Assembly (NCBI RefSeq): GCF_030766825.1
Contig: NZ_JASFDV010000002.1
Location: 1 to 64,000 of the forward strand
Direction: 5' to 3'
Origin: Nocardiopsis sp. CC223A
GTDB lineage: Bacteria; Actinomycetota; Actinomycetes; Streptosporangiales; Streptosporangiaceae
DNA length: 64,000 bases
Under the pieces are notes generated by a model that was given only the letters and a program-made list of their open reading frames with translations, did no database searches and was not told the origin of the DNA. Positions 19,458 to 27,527 of this stretch are shown here, piece after piece; the stretch's first letter is position 1; each line of letters starts with the position of its first letter. A program made the position numbers and the translations under genes.

Positions 19458-19608
19458 CACATCACCTCCAGGGGCGTTCTGAATCAAGTTCCCGTTCGGA
19501 GCATTCCGAGTGGAAAGACCAGTGTCAACAGTGAGGGCTGAAACTGGAACCTGTTGTATTCTGGCATCCGTTTTCCGGCTTGGCCAACCAGCGGCGGGGA
19601 GAGTACCG

Positions 19609-21660
19609 ATGCCGTCCACCACCCCCACGACCGGTCCGGATCGGGAACCGGAGGTCGAGGTCAGGGTACGCCGCCCGGTCGAGGAGCCCGAGGACGAGGG
19701 ACCCGGCATCGGCGCACTGGCGGCCGATGCCCTGCGCGGTCTGCGGGAGGTCTCCCGCGACGCCGTGTTCCGTGCGGCGATGGCGGTCCTGCTGGTGGCG
19801 CTGGCCGCCAAGGTGTACGTGCTGAACGCGTCCTACTTCGTCGAGGACGACTTCCTGTTCTTCGGTGCCGCCTACGCCACCGACCTCACCCCGGACTACC
19901 TGTTCTCCCTGCACAAGGGCCACTTCATGCCCGGGGCGATGTTCCTGGTCTACCTCCAGACGGCCTTCTGGCCGTACAACTGGTGGGTGAGCGCCGGGGT
20001 GATGCTGGTGTTCCAGACCCTGGCGCTGCTGACGTTCCTGCGGCTGATGTGGGAGCTGTTCGGCCGCCGCTGGGCGCTGCTGATCCCGTTCTCGGTCTAC
20101 GCGCTGGCCCCGCTCACCATCCCGGTGCTGGGCTGGTGGGCGGCGGCGCTGAACGCGGTGCCGTTCCAGCTGGCCATCCTGCTGTCCCTGCTGTGGACGG
20201 TCCGCTACGTGCGCACCGGCGACCCCCGCTACGGCTGGTGGACGACGGCGGCGGTGGTCTTCGGCATGTTCTTCTCGGTGAAGGCGCTGTTCCTGCCCTC
20301 GCTGCTGTTCGTGTTCGCCGTCGCGTTCCTGTACCCGGGCCACCTCTGGGCGGGCACGGTGCGGGCGTTCCGCGCACACCGCGCGTTCTGGGGCGCGATG
20401 GTCGCCCTGACCCTGGGCTACCTGGTCCTGTACCTGGTCAGCCAGAACACCGGCAGCGGCACCGAGGGCGCCGGGGTGCCCGAGGCCGAGGCGGCCACCG
20501 AGTTGCTGCGGCGCATGCTGGGGCAGGTGTTCCCGGTGGGCGCGCTGGGCGGCCCCTACGAGTGGGCGCTCATCACCCCGGCGGGCGGCCTGGTCGAACC
20601 GCGCGGGTTCGTGGTGCTGGGCGCGGGCGTGATGTGGCTGGCCATCGTCCTGAGCAGCCTGTGGCTGCGCGGGCGCGCCTGGCGGGCGTGGGCGCTGCTG
20701 CTGGGCTACCTGGTGTTCGTGGACGCCGTCCCGACGGTGATCGCGCGCGGGCGCGGGCACGGCCTGGCCGGGGCCGACCCCCGGTACGTGGCCGACGCGG
20801 CGCTGATCTTCGCCCTGTGCCTGGCGCTGGCCTTCCTCGTGGTGCACGAGCAGCGCGCCCGGGAGTCGGTCTCAGCGGCCGGGGTCCCGCTCACCACACG
20901 GGCGGCACCCGGCCGCCGGGCCCGGCGCAACCGGGCGGTCGCGGCCGCGGTGCTGACGGTCGGCTACGCGGCGGGCGCCCTGTACTCCACCTACACCTAC
21001 GCCGGAACGCTGAGCGGTGACCGGCTGCGCGAGTACATGGACAACGTGCGGGCCTCCATGGCGGACCTGCCGGAGGAGGGCGCGTTCTACCCGCGCCCGG
21101 TCCCGGAGGACGTGGTCCTGGACTGGAACGGCGACCTGCGGCTCACCTCCCACGTGCTGCCGCCGCTGGCCCCGGGGGACGACGGGGACCGGTTCGCGTA
21201 CCCGGGGCAGGGGGCCGCGGCGTACGTGTTCGACGACGAGGGGACCCTGGTCCCGGGCGAGCACACCCTGTTCAGCAGCACGTTCCTGCCCGGTCCGGAG
21301 GACGAGTGCCTGGGGACGCTGGAGGGCGCGGTGTCCTGGCCCGCACTGGCGATGGGCGGCCCCGAACAGGTGGCGACGCTCGCCTACACCTCGGACGCGG
21401 ACACCGACCTGGTGGTGTCGGTGGGCGGCGGCTGGATCGAGGCGGTGCTGCCGGCGGCCCCCGACGGTGGATTCTGGCACCTGCCGGTGCCCCAGCAGGG
21501 GGACCGGCTCTCCCTGCTCACCGAGGTGGACGCCCTGTGCATGACGGCGGTGGCCATCGGCAAGCTGGCCCCGGACGCCGACGGCGGCCACCCGATCCCG
21601 CTCTCGCAGGAGGAACCCGCCGACCCCGCGGAGGACGCCGGGGACGAGGGCGAGGGCTGA
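19609..21660 (+). CDS. Large polytopic membrane protein, GT-C-like glycosyltransferase candidate
   Basis: A 683-residue protein with an acidic cytoplasmic N-terminus (about 1-60), some ten to twelve hydrophobic segments (about 65-460) and an extracytoplasmic C-terminal domain of about 200 residues. The first loop after the first membrane segment contains FVEDDFLFFG, a DD motif in the position where GT-C glycosyltransferases that use polyprenyl-phosphate sugars keep their catalytic acid. FSLHKGHFMPGAMFL follows. There are no PMT or Emb domains that I can name, so the activity is inference. ATG 19609 has GGGGAGAG upstream. It lies close to genes for a polyprenyl-phosphoryl-arabinose donor, which makes it a candidate user of that donor. 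Confidence 0.7.
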   Translation: MPSTTPTTGPDREPEVEVRVRRPVEEPEDEGPGIGALAADALRGLREVSRDAVFRAAMAVLLVALAAKVYVLNASYFVEDDFLFFGAAYATDLTPDYLFSLHKGHFMPGAMFLVYLQTAFWPYNWWVSAGVMLVFQTLALLTFLRLMWELFGRRWALLIPFSVYALAPLTIPVLGWWAAALNAVPFQLAILLSLLWTVRYVRTGDPRYGWWTTAAVVFGMFFSVKALFLPSLLFVFAVAFLYPGHLWAGTVRAFRAHRAFWGAMVALTLGYLVLYLVSQNTGSGTEGAGVPEAEAATELLRRMLGQVFPVGALGGPYEWALITPAGGLVEPRGFVVLGAGVMWLAIVLSSLWLRGRAWRAWALLLGYLVFVDAVPTVIARGRGHGLAGADPRYVADAALIFALCLALAFLVVHEQRARESVSAAGVPLTTRAAPGRRARRNRAVAAAVLTVGYAAGALYSTYTYAGTLSGDRLREYMDNVRASMADLPEEGAFYPRPVPEDVVLDWNGDLRLTSHVLPPLAPGDDGDRFAYPGQGAAAYVFDDEGTLVPGEHTLFSSTFLPGPEDECLGTLEGAVSWPALAMGGPEQVATLAYTSDADTDLVVSVGGGWIEAVLPAAPDGGFWHLPVPQQGDRLSLLTEVDALCMTAVAIGKLAPDADGGHPIPLSQEEPADPAEDAGDEGEG

Positions 21661-21733
21661 AGGCGAGGGTGTGCGGTGGCCTCGCCTGAGCCGCTCGGCG
21701 GCATCCACGGGGGTTCGGCGTCCCCGGGCCCTC

Positions 21734-23059
21734 TCAGGCCCGGCGGTCCTCCCGGAAGAACCGGCGCGACCAGCGCCGGGACGGCTCCTCCACCCAGCGG
21801 TACGTGGCGGCGGCCAGCAGCACCGTCACGAGCGTCACCGGCACCATGTCCAGCCAGAACGTGCCGGTGAAGATCTCCTGTCCGGTGAAGTCCCGCCACA
21901 GGTACAGCGCCAGGAACTGCCACAGGAACACCCCGTAGGACACCTTGGCCAGGTACTGGCACACCCGGTGCCGCAGCAGCGCCTCCAGCCACCGGCCCCC
22001 GCGCCAGGCCGCGGCCGAGCGCAGCGGGGCCGGCGGGCCCGTCGGCCGGGGGGCCAGTGCGGCGGGGGCGATGATCCAGAACGCGAAGCCGATGTCGGCC
22101 GCCGAGGAGAAGGCCGAGGTCCACAGGTCGCCCGAGCCGATGAACCGGCCGCCGGTGGCGTCGGTGGCGGCCAGGGCGAAGAACCCGCCCGCGGCCAGCC
22201 AGCACACCCCGGGCGAGGAGGCGACGGTGCGGCAGAAGCGCCGCACCGGGCCGTCGGGACCGGACTCCCGCCAGGCCCACTCCGACAGCACGGCCAGTGC
22301 CATCCCGCCGGCGAACATGCCCAGCGTGCGCGGCAGCCAGGCGTGCATGTAGTGGCGCGGCTCGGGCAGGAACTGCGGCAGCAGCGCCGCGAACCCCAGC
22401 AGCGCCATGACGCCCAGACCCCACAGCAGGCGGCGGCCCCGGGCGTCGGGGGTCCGGCCGCGCCGGGCCCACAGCGACAGCAGCAGGGCGAACACCGGCA
22501 GCAGCAGGTAGAAGCTCACCTCGACGGACAGGCTCCACATCTGCCCGAGGCCGTAGGGGCCGGTGCCCACCCACGACGGGTCGGTGTTGAACGGGAAGGT
22601 GAGGGTCATGGCCTCCAGCCAGTACCGCGGCGAGTCCAGGTGCTCGCGCGAGTACAGCAGCAGTGCGGCCAGGGCCACCACCCAGTAGGCGGGGAACACG
22701 CGCACGACCCGCCGCCACAGGTAGGTGCGGGAGGAGGGGGCGGGTGTCCCGGCCAGGGCGGCCCGCGCCCAGGGGCGGTACAGCAGCACCCCGGACAGGG
22801 TGAAGAACAGCGGTACCGCCAGGTCGAACGCCGACAGCGCACCGCCCAGCACACCGGGTGCCAGCGAGTCGCCGGTCTCGGTGGCGACGTGGAAGACCAG
22901 GACCATGAGGGCGGCCACGGCGCGGATGCCGTCGAGGGTCTCGTGGCGGCCGTCGACCTGCGGCAGGAGCCGGGCGGGGTCGGGGACCGCGGGGGAGGTG
23001 CGCGCGCCGCCGGAGGGGGTGCCGGTGGGGTCCTCGGGCGCGAAGGGAGTGGGCGCCAT
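21734..23059 (-). CDS. Acyltransferase family 3 membrane protein
   Basis: Membrane O-acyltransferase of 441 residues with about ten hydrophobic segments. The conserved start LDGIRAVAALMVLVFHV (near 42) contains the catalytic His. FFTLSGVLLYRPW near 85 and FGQMWSLSVEVSFYL-like GLGQMWSLSVEVSFY near 172 are hallmarks of the family. It ends in a charged cytoplasmic tail. I start at ATG 23059, preceded by GGAAGG at the right distance, rather than 11 codons upstream. Such enzymes acylate envelope sugars, polysaccharides or antibiotics. It is divergent from the DUF3068 gene. Confidence 0.9.
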   Translation of the reverse strand: MAPTPFAPEDPTGTPSGGARTSPAVPDPARLLPQVDGRHETLDGIRAVAALMVLVFHVATETGDSLAPGVLGGALSAFDLAVPLFFTLSGVLLYRPWARAALAGTPAPSSRTYLWRRVVRVFPAYWVVALAALLLYSREHLDSPRYWLEAMTLTFPFNTDPSWVGTGPYGLGQMWSLSVEVSFYLLLPVFALLLSLWARRGRTPDARGRRLLWGLGVMALLGFAALLPQFLPEPRHYMHAWLPRTLGMFAGGMALAVLSEWAWRESGPDGPVRRFCRTVASSPGVCWLAAGGFFALAATDATGGRFIGSGDLWTSAFSSAADIGFAFWIIAPAALAPRPTGPPAPLRSAAAWRGGRWLEALLRHRVCQYLAKVSYGVFLWQFLALYLWRDFTGQEIFTGTFWLDMVPVTLVTVLLAAATYRWVEEPSRRWSRRFFREDRRA

Positions 23060-23099
23060 GGGGCCTTCCAGGACGGGGAGGGGCTGGAACACGGTCCAC

Positions 23100-23113
23100 T
23101 AGAACGTGTTATA
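23100..23113. promoter_or_regulatory. Candidate operator between acyltransferase and DUF3068 genes
   Basis: TAGAACGTGTTATA is a 14-bp inverted repeat with one mismatch (core AAC-GT-GTT) in the divergent promoter region. It resembles TetR-type sites such as TAGAACACGTTCTA in actinobacterial lipid genes. Function is not shown. Confidence 0.35.
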
Positions 23114-23230
23114 AAAATTCAGACACGCCCTGGTGACGTCGTTCACTACTGGGCAGTACTCTACCCGGAACTGAAGCTAGTTCCACTGAAGCCCGTTTCA
23201 GATCCAGACTCACATCGCCCAGGAGGGCAA

Positions 23231-24154
23231 ATGCGCCGTGCCATAGCGGTCGTTCTCATCGGGTTTGGAGTCTTCTTCCTCGCCGTTGCACCCCTCATGC
23301 GCACGTGGGTGTCCAGCTCCCTGATGAAGACCCCCCTGACCTACTACAGCGAGACCGTCAACGTCGCCGAGGGGGCGACCTACTTCAACATCGAGGAGGT
23401 CGAACTCGTCGAGAACGCCACCCTGGAGGCGCATTCGACCATCCGCGCCGACGTGGCCTCCAGCACCGACGAGGTCGTGGTCTGGGACCAGTTCACCTGG
23501 CTCAAGGACGCCGACACCGACTTCGGCATCACCTCCAACAGCCGCCGCGCCGGCCACGACCGGGTCACCGGCGAGGCCGTCGACTGCTGCGACGCGATGG
23601 TCAACGAGGAGGCCACCGTCCAGAGCGGACAGCTGTGGAAGTTCCCCTTCTTCACCGAGCAGCGCGACTACGACTTCTTCGAGACGACCGTCAGGGAGGT
23701 CGTCCCCATGGAGTTCCAGGGCGTCGAGGAGATCGAGGGCGTCGAGGTCTACCGCTTCGAGCAGGTCGTCGACGGCGCGGTCACCGGCGAGCGCACCCTG
23801 CCGCGCTCGGTCGCCGGGCTGGAGGGCGACGGCGACGTGACCGGCGACGAGGTCTTCTCCATCACCCGCACCTACTGGATCGAGCCCACCACCGGCTCCC
23901 CGCTCAAGGTCAGCGAGGACCAGAACCGCGTGGTCGTCGTGGACGGCCAGGAGGTCCTGACCCTGCTCGACGCCGAGCTGGTCTTCGACGAGGCCTCGGT
24001 CCAGCAGGCCGTGGCCAACTCCGAGCAGGGCCGCACCATGCTGCCGCTGATCCACACGACGATCCCGCTCGCCGCCCTCATCGTCGGCGTCGGCTTCATC
24101 GGGATCGGCGTCGTCCTGTACCTCACCGGCCGATCCCGTGCCCACCACAACTGA
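23231..24154 (+). CDS. DUF3068 (PorA family) membrane-anchored protein
   Basis: A 307-residue protein with one membrane helix at each end (IAVVLIGFGVFFLAVAPLM at 5-23 and LAALIVGVGFIGIGVVLYL near 280-298) and a large extracytoplasmic domain between. That domain has DUF3068 features: KTPLTYYSETV, VWDQFTWLKD, a CC pair at about 118, LWKFPFFTEQRDYDFFE and a TYWIEPTTG-SPLKV segment. ATG 23231 follows AGGAGGG. The family is common in actinobacteria and linked to the cell envelope, but its biochemical role is not known to me. A hairpin separates it from ubiA. Confidence 0.88.
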   Translation: MRRAIAVVLIGFGVFFLAVAPLMRTWVSSSLMKTPLTYYSETVNVAEGATYFNIEEVELVENATLEAHSTIRADVASSTDEVVVWDQFTWLKDADTDFGITSNSRRAGHDRVTGEAVDCCDAMVNEEATVQSGQLWKFPFFTEQRDYDFFETTVREVVPMEFQGVEEIEGVEVYRFEQVVDGAVTGERTLPRSVAGLEGDGDVTGDEVFSITRTYWIEPTTGSPLKVSEDQNRVVVVDGQEVLTLLDAELVFDEASVQQAVANSEQGRTMLPLIHTTIPLAALIVGVGFIGIGVVLYLTGRSRAHHN

Positions 24155-24167
24155 AGGGCCCGTCGGA

Positions 24168-24198
24168 CCCCGCCCCCGCCGCGACCGGCGGGGCGGGG
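24168..24198 (+). terminator. Hairpin between DUF3068 gene and ubiA
   Basis: CCCCGCCCCCGCC (24168-24180) pairs with GGCGGGGCGGGG (24187-24198) with one bulged C. It lies 14 bases after the DUF3068 stop and 28 bases before ubiA. Confidence 0.65.
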
Positions 24199-24226
24199 CC
24201 GTCCGCACGGCCGGGAGGGCGGGCCT

Positions 24227-25165
24227 ATGACGTCGGTGCTGCCGGGGACCGGGACCGGGGGAACCCCGTCCGGCGGCCGCCGCGTGCGCGACACCCTGCC
24301 CTTCGCCCTGGTGCGGGCCTGCCGTCCGCGCCAGTGGCTGAAGAACCTGCTGGTCCTGGCCGCCCCGGCGGCCGCCGGGGCGCTGGCCGAACCGCGCGCC
24401 CTGCTGCTGTGCGCGGCGGCCTTCGCGCTGTTCTGTGCGGCGGCGGCCGGCACCTACCTGCTCAACGACGTCCGCGACGTCGAGCGCGACCGCGCCCACG
24501 AGCGCAAACGGCACCGCCCCATCGCCGCCGGGCTGGTCCCGGTGCCCCTGGCGGTGACCGTGGGGATCTCCCTGTGCGCCCTGGCCCCGGCGGCCTCCCT
24601 CGCCCTGGGCGAGCCGCTGCTCACCGGCGTCCTGGCCGGGTACGTCCTGCTCACCCTCGCCTACACCCGCTACCTCAAGGACGTCGCGATCTGCGACCTG
24701 GTCGCCGTCGCCGCCTGCCACGTGCTGCGCGCGGTCGCCGGGGGCGTCGCCGTCGGCGTCCCGCTGACCTCCTGGTTCGTCATCGTGGTGTCCCTGGCGG
24801 CGCTGCTGGTCGTGGTCGGCAAACGCGAGGCCGAGCTGCGCGCCCTGGACGCCCAGGACACCGGCGGCCCGGTCCGGGCCACCCTGCGCGCCTACACGCC
24901 CACGTACCTGTCCCAGACCCGCACCATGGCGTCGGCGGCGATGATCGTCACCTACTGCCTGTGGGCGCTGGAGCAGGACGGCGGCGCGCAGAACCTGTTC
25001 CACGTGGGCAGTATCGTTCCCTTCATCATGTTCGTCCTGCGCTACAACCTGCTGGTGGACCGGGGTGTGGGCGAGGAACCGGAGGAGATCGCCCTGCGCG
25101 ACCGCCCCCTCCAGGTCATCATCGTCTCCCTCGCCCTCCTGGTGGGGCTGGGCATCTACCTCTAA
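24227..25165 (+). CDS. ubiA: Decaprenyl-phosphate phosphoribosyltransferase-like UbiA protein (DPPR synthase)
   Basis: UbiA-superfamily membrane prenyltransferase of 312 residues. In mycobacteria the ortholog (Rv3806c) transfers 5-phosphoribose from PRPP to decaprenyl phosphate, the first committed step to the arabinosyl donor DPA. RACRPRQWLKNLLVLAAP near 27, the metal-binding motif NDVRDVERDRAHERKRHRP near 82 and ACHVLRAVAGGVAVGVPLTSWF followed by LLVVVGKREAEL are family-specific. Eight or nine membrane helices are evident. ATG 24227 has GGGAGGG upstream. The dprE1 gene follows after 13 bp and dprE2 after that, which strongly supports the assignment. Confidence 0.92.
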   Translation: MTSVLPGTGTGGTPSGGRRVRDTLPFALVRACRPRQWLKNLLVLAAPAAAGALAEPRALLLCAAAFALFCAAAAGTYLLNDVRDVERDRAHERKRHRPIAAGLVPVPLAVTVGISLCALAPAASLALGEPLLTGVLAGYVLLTLAYTRYLKDVAICDLVAVAACHVLRAVAGGVAVGVPLTSWFVIVVSLAALLVVVGKREAELRALDAQDTGGPVRATLRAYTPTYLSQTRTMASAAMIVTYCLWALEQDGGAQNLFHVGSIVPFIMFVLRYNLLVDRGVGEEPEEIALRDRPLQVIIVSLALLVGLGIYL

Positions 25166-25178
25166 GGGGGACCCCGTC

Positions 25179-26549
25179 GTGGCCTCGCAGCCCGAACGCC
25201 CCGTGCTCCTCACCGGGTGGGGCCGCACCGCGCCGACCGCCGCCCGCGTCGTGCGCCCCCGCACCGCCGCACAGGTGGCACACGCCCTGGCCGACGCCGG
25301 CCCGCGCGGAGTGCTCGCCCGCGGCCTGGGCCGCTCCTACGGCGACGCCGCCCAGGCGGCCGGGGGCACCGTCCTGGACTGCACCGGGCTGACCGGGCCG
25401 ATCCGGTTGGACGCCGACCGCGGCGAGGTCACCGTCCCGGCCGGGGCGTCCTTCGACCGGCTCATCGCCCACCTGCTCGAACGCGGGTACTTCGTACCGG
25501 TCACCCCCGGGACGCGGCAGGTCACCGTGGGCGGGGCGATCGCCGCCGACGTGCACGGCAAGAACCACCACGCCGACTCCTCGCTGGGCGCGCACGTGCG
25601 CTCCCTGACCCTGGCGGCGCCCACCGGGGAGGCGCTGACGCTCACCCCCGACGGCCCGGACGCCGAACTGTTCCGGGCGACGCTGGGCGGGATGGGGCTG
25701 ACCGGGGTCATCACCGAGGCGACCCTGGCCGTGCTGCCGGTGGAGACCTCCTACATGCGGGTGGACACCGACCGCACCGACTCCCTGGACGCCACCCTGG
25801 ACCTGATGGCGCGCACCGACGCCGACTACCGGTACACGGTGTGCTGGGTGGACCTGCTCGCCAGGGGGAGCGCGATGGGGCGCGGGGTGCTGACCCGCGC
25901 CGACCACGCGGGCCTGCGCGACCTGCCGCCCGCCCTGCGCCGAGCCCCGCTGCGCCACCGCGCGGGCAGCCCGCTGGCCGCCCCGCCGTGGGCGCCGCCG
26001 GGGCTGCTCAACTCCTGGACGGTGGGCGCGTTCAACACCGTGTACCGCGGCGCCGCGCCCCGGCGCAGGCGCGGGGAGGCCCAGCCCATCGCCGGGTTCT
26101 TCCACCCGCTGGACGCCGTCCGCGACTGGAACCGGCTGTACGGCCCGCGCGGGCTGGTGCAGTACCAGTTCGTGGTGCCGCTCGGGGCCGAGGACACGCT
26201 GGTCCGGATCATGGAGGGGCTGTCCCGGGCGGGCGCGCCGTCGTTCCTCACCGTGCTCAAGCGGCTGGGCGAGGGCACCGGCGGCCACCTGTCGTTCCCC
26301 CGGCCCGGGTGGACGCTGGCCGTGGACCTGCCCGCCGACCTGCCGGGCCTGGGCCGGATGCTGCGCCGCTTCGACGAGCGCCTGCTGGCCGCGGACGGCC
26401 GCCTCTACCTGGCCAAGGACGGCCGGGCCGACGCGGAGACGGTCCACGCCATGTACCCCGACCTGCCCGCCTGGCGCAAGGTCCGGGAGCGGGTCGACCC
26501 CGACGGGGTGCTCGTCTCCGACCTGGCCCGCCGCCTGCGGCTGCTCTGA
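25179..26549 (+). CDS. dprE1: Decaprenylphosphoryl-beta-D-ribose oxidase DprE1-like FAD enzyme
   Basis: VAO-type flavoenzyme of 456 residues that oxidises the 2'-OH of polyprenyl-phosphoryl-ribose to the keto form. The FAD domain has ARGLGRSYGDAA near 49, PGTRQVTVGGAIAADVHGKNHH near 110 and GGMGLTGVITEATL. The substrate domain has FFHPLDAVRDWNRLYGPRGLVQYQFVVP, LSFPRPGWTLAVDLP and YLAKDGR, retaining the active-site Lys. Position 381 is Ala where M. tuberculosis DprE1 has the benzothiazinone-reactive Cys387. The GTG at 25179 has AAGGGGG seven bases upstream, and the long upstream open frame is not part of the protein. It lies in an operon with ubiA and dprE2. Confidence 0.93.
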   Translation: MASQPERPVLLTGWGRTAPTAARVVRPRTAAQVAHALADAGPRGVLARGLGRSYGDAAQAAGGTVLDCTGLTGPIRLDADRGEVTVPAGASFDRLIAHLLERGYFVPVTPGTRQVTVGGAIAADVHGKNHHADSSLGAHVRSLTLAAPTGEALTLTPDGPDAELFRATLGGMGLTGVITEATLAVLPVETSYMRVDTDRTDSLDATLDLMARTDADYRYTVCWVDLLARGSAMGRGVLTRADHAGLRDLPPALRRAPLRHRAGSPLAAPPWAPPGLLNSWTVGAFNTVYRGAAPRRRRGEAQPIAGFFHPLDAVRDWNRLYGPRGLVQYQFVVPLGAEDTLVRIMEGLSRAGAPSFLTVLKRLGEGTGGHLSFPRPGWTLAVDLPADLPGLGRMLRRFDERLLAADGRLYLAKDGRADAETVHAMYPDLPAWRKVRERVDPDGVLVSDLARRLRLL

Positions 26550-26585
26550 CACCCCATTCGTCATCCGGAAGGACATCCAAGGCAC

Positions 26586-27338
26586 ATGCGCGACTCGGTG
26601 GGAACGGTGCGGACCGTGCTGCTGCTCGGCGGCCGCAGCGAGATCGGCCTGGCCATCGTCGAACGTCTGGTGCGCGAGGGCGCCCGCGAGGTGGTGCTGG
26701 CCGCCCGCGGCGGTGTCGCCGAACCCCCGGGCGCGCTGACCGCCCTGGGCGCGAAGGTCCACTCGCTGGAGTTCGACGCGACCGCCCCCGACACCCACAC
26801 CGCCACGGTCGACGCGGCGGTGGCCCTGGTGGGCGACCTCGACGTGGTGGTGGACGCGTTCGGCGTGCTCGGCACGCAGTCCGACTACGAGGCCGACCCG
26901 GCGGCCGCGGCCCGGGCGGCGGCGGTCAACTACACCGGGCACGTCTCCGCGGGGCTGGCGGTCGCCGCCCGCCTGCGCGAGCAGGGCCACGGCGCGCTGG
27001 TGGTGCTGTCGTCGGTGGCCGGGGTGCGGGTGCGCAGGTTCAACTTCGTGTACGGGTCGGCCAAGGCCGGCCTGGACGGGTTCGCCCAGGGGCTGGCCGA
27101 CTCCCTGCACGGCAGCGGGGCGCGGGTGCTGGTGGTGCGCCCGGGCTACGTGCCCACCCGGATGTCGGCGCACGTGGACCCGGCACCCTTCCCGGCCACC
27201 CCGGGCCGGGTGGCCGAGGCGGTGTCGGCGGGGCTGCGCTCCGGGGCGACCACGGTGTGGGCGCCGCGCGTGCTCGCCCCGGTGTTCGCGGGCATGCGAC
27301 TGATGCCGCGCCCGATCTGGCGCCGCCTGGGCCGCTGA
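26586..27338 (+). CDS. dprE2: Decaprenylphosphoryl-2-keto-erythropentose reductase DprE2-like SDR
   Basis: Short-chain dehydrogenase of 250 residues that reduces the DprE1 keto product with NAD(P)H to give polyprenyl-phosphoryl-arabinose. The cofactor motif is VLLLGGRSEIGLAI near 12, DAFGVLGTQSDYEADP near 90 is typical of DprE2, and the catalytic Ser (VLSSVAGVRVRRFNF) is followed by Tyr and Lys in YGSAKAG near 158. The C-terminus (FAGMRLMPRPIWRRLGR) is amphipathic and basic, as in membrane-associated DprE2. It is 36 bp after dprE1, completing a three-gene donor-synthesis operon. Confidence 0.93.
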   Translation: MRDSVGTVRTVLLLGGRSEIGLAIVERLVREGAREVVLAARGGVAEPPGALTALGAKVHSLEFDATAPDTHTATVDAAVALVGDLDVVVDAFGVLGTQSDYEADPAAAARAAAVNYTGHVSAGLAVAARLREQGHGALVVLSSVAGVRVRRFNFVYGSAKAGLDGFAQGLADSLHGSGARVLVVRPGYVPTRMSAHVDPAPFPATPGRVAEAVSAGLRSGATTVWAPRVLAPVFAGMRLMPRPIWRRLGR

Positions 27339-27496
27339 ACCGCGTTCCCCGGCCCCGCTCCGGGTCACGTCCCGTGGAGTGGTGTGGGAACAACGGCTGT
27401 TCGAACGAGAACGGATCGCGGACCGGTGCGTCGTCGCCTCCGGGGCCCGGGGTGGAACGACGTCGCACCACTCGGTGGGACACCATCCCGCTCCGG

Positions 27497-27524
27497 GCGG
27501 GGCCCGCGCTCCGGCGGGCCCCGC
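27497..27524. terminator. Bidirectional terminator after dprE2 and the GPH transporter
   Basis: Eleven-bp perfect stem GCGGGGCCCGC / GCGGGCCCCGC with a six-base loop, between convergent genes. Confidence 0.85.
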
Positions 27525-27527
27525 GGA

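Noticed and set aside
21671-23230. Upstream extension of the DUF3068 frame
   Set aside because: The extension is antisense to the acyltransferase gene. ATG 23231 has a strong AGGAGGG and begins a membrane helix.
25065-25178. Upstream extension of dprE1 into ubiA
   Set aside because: GTG 25179 has an ideal ribosome binding site and gives the normal DprE1 length.
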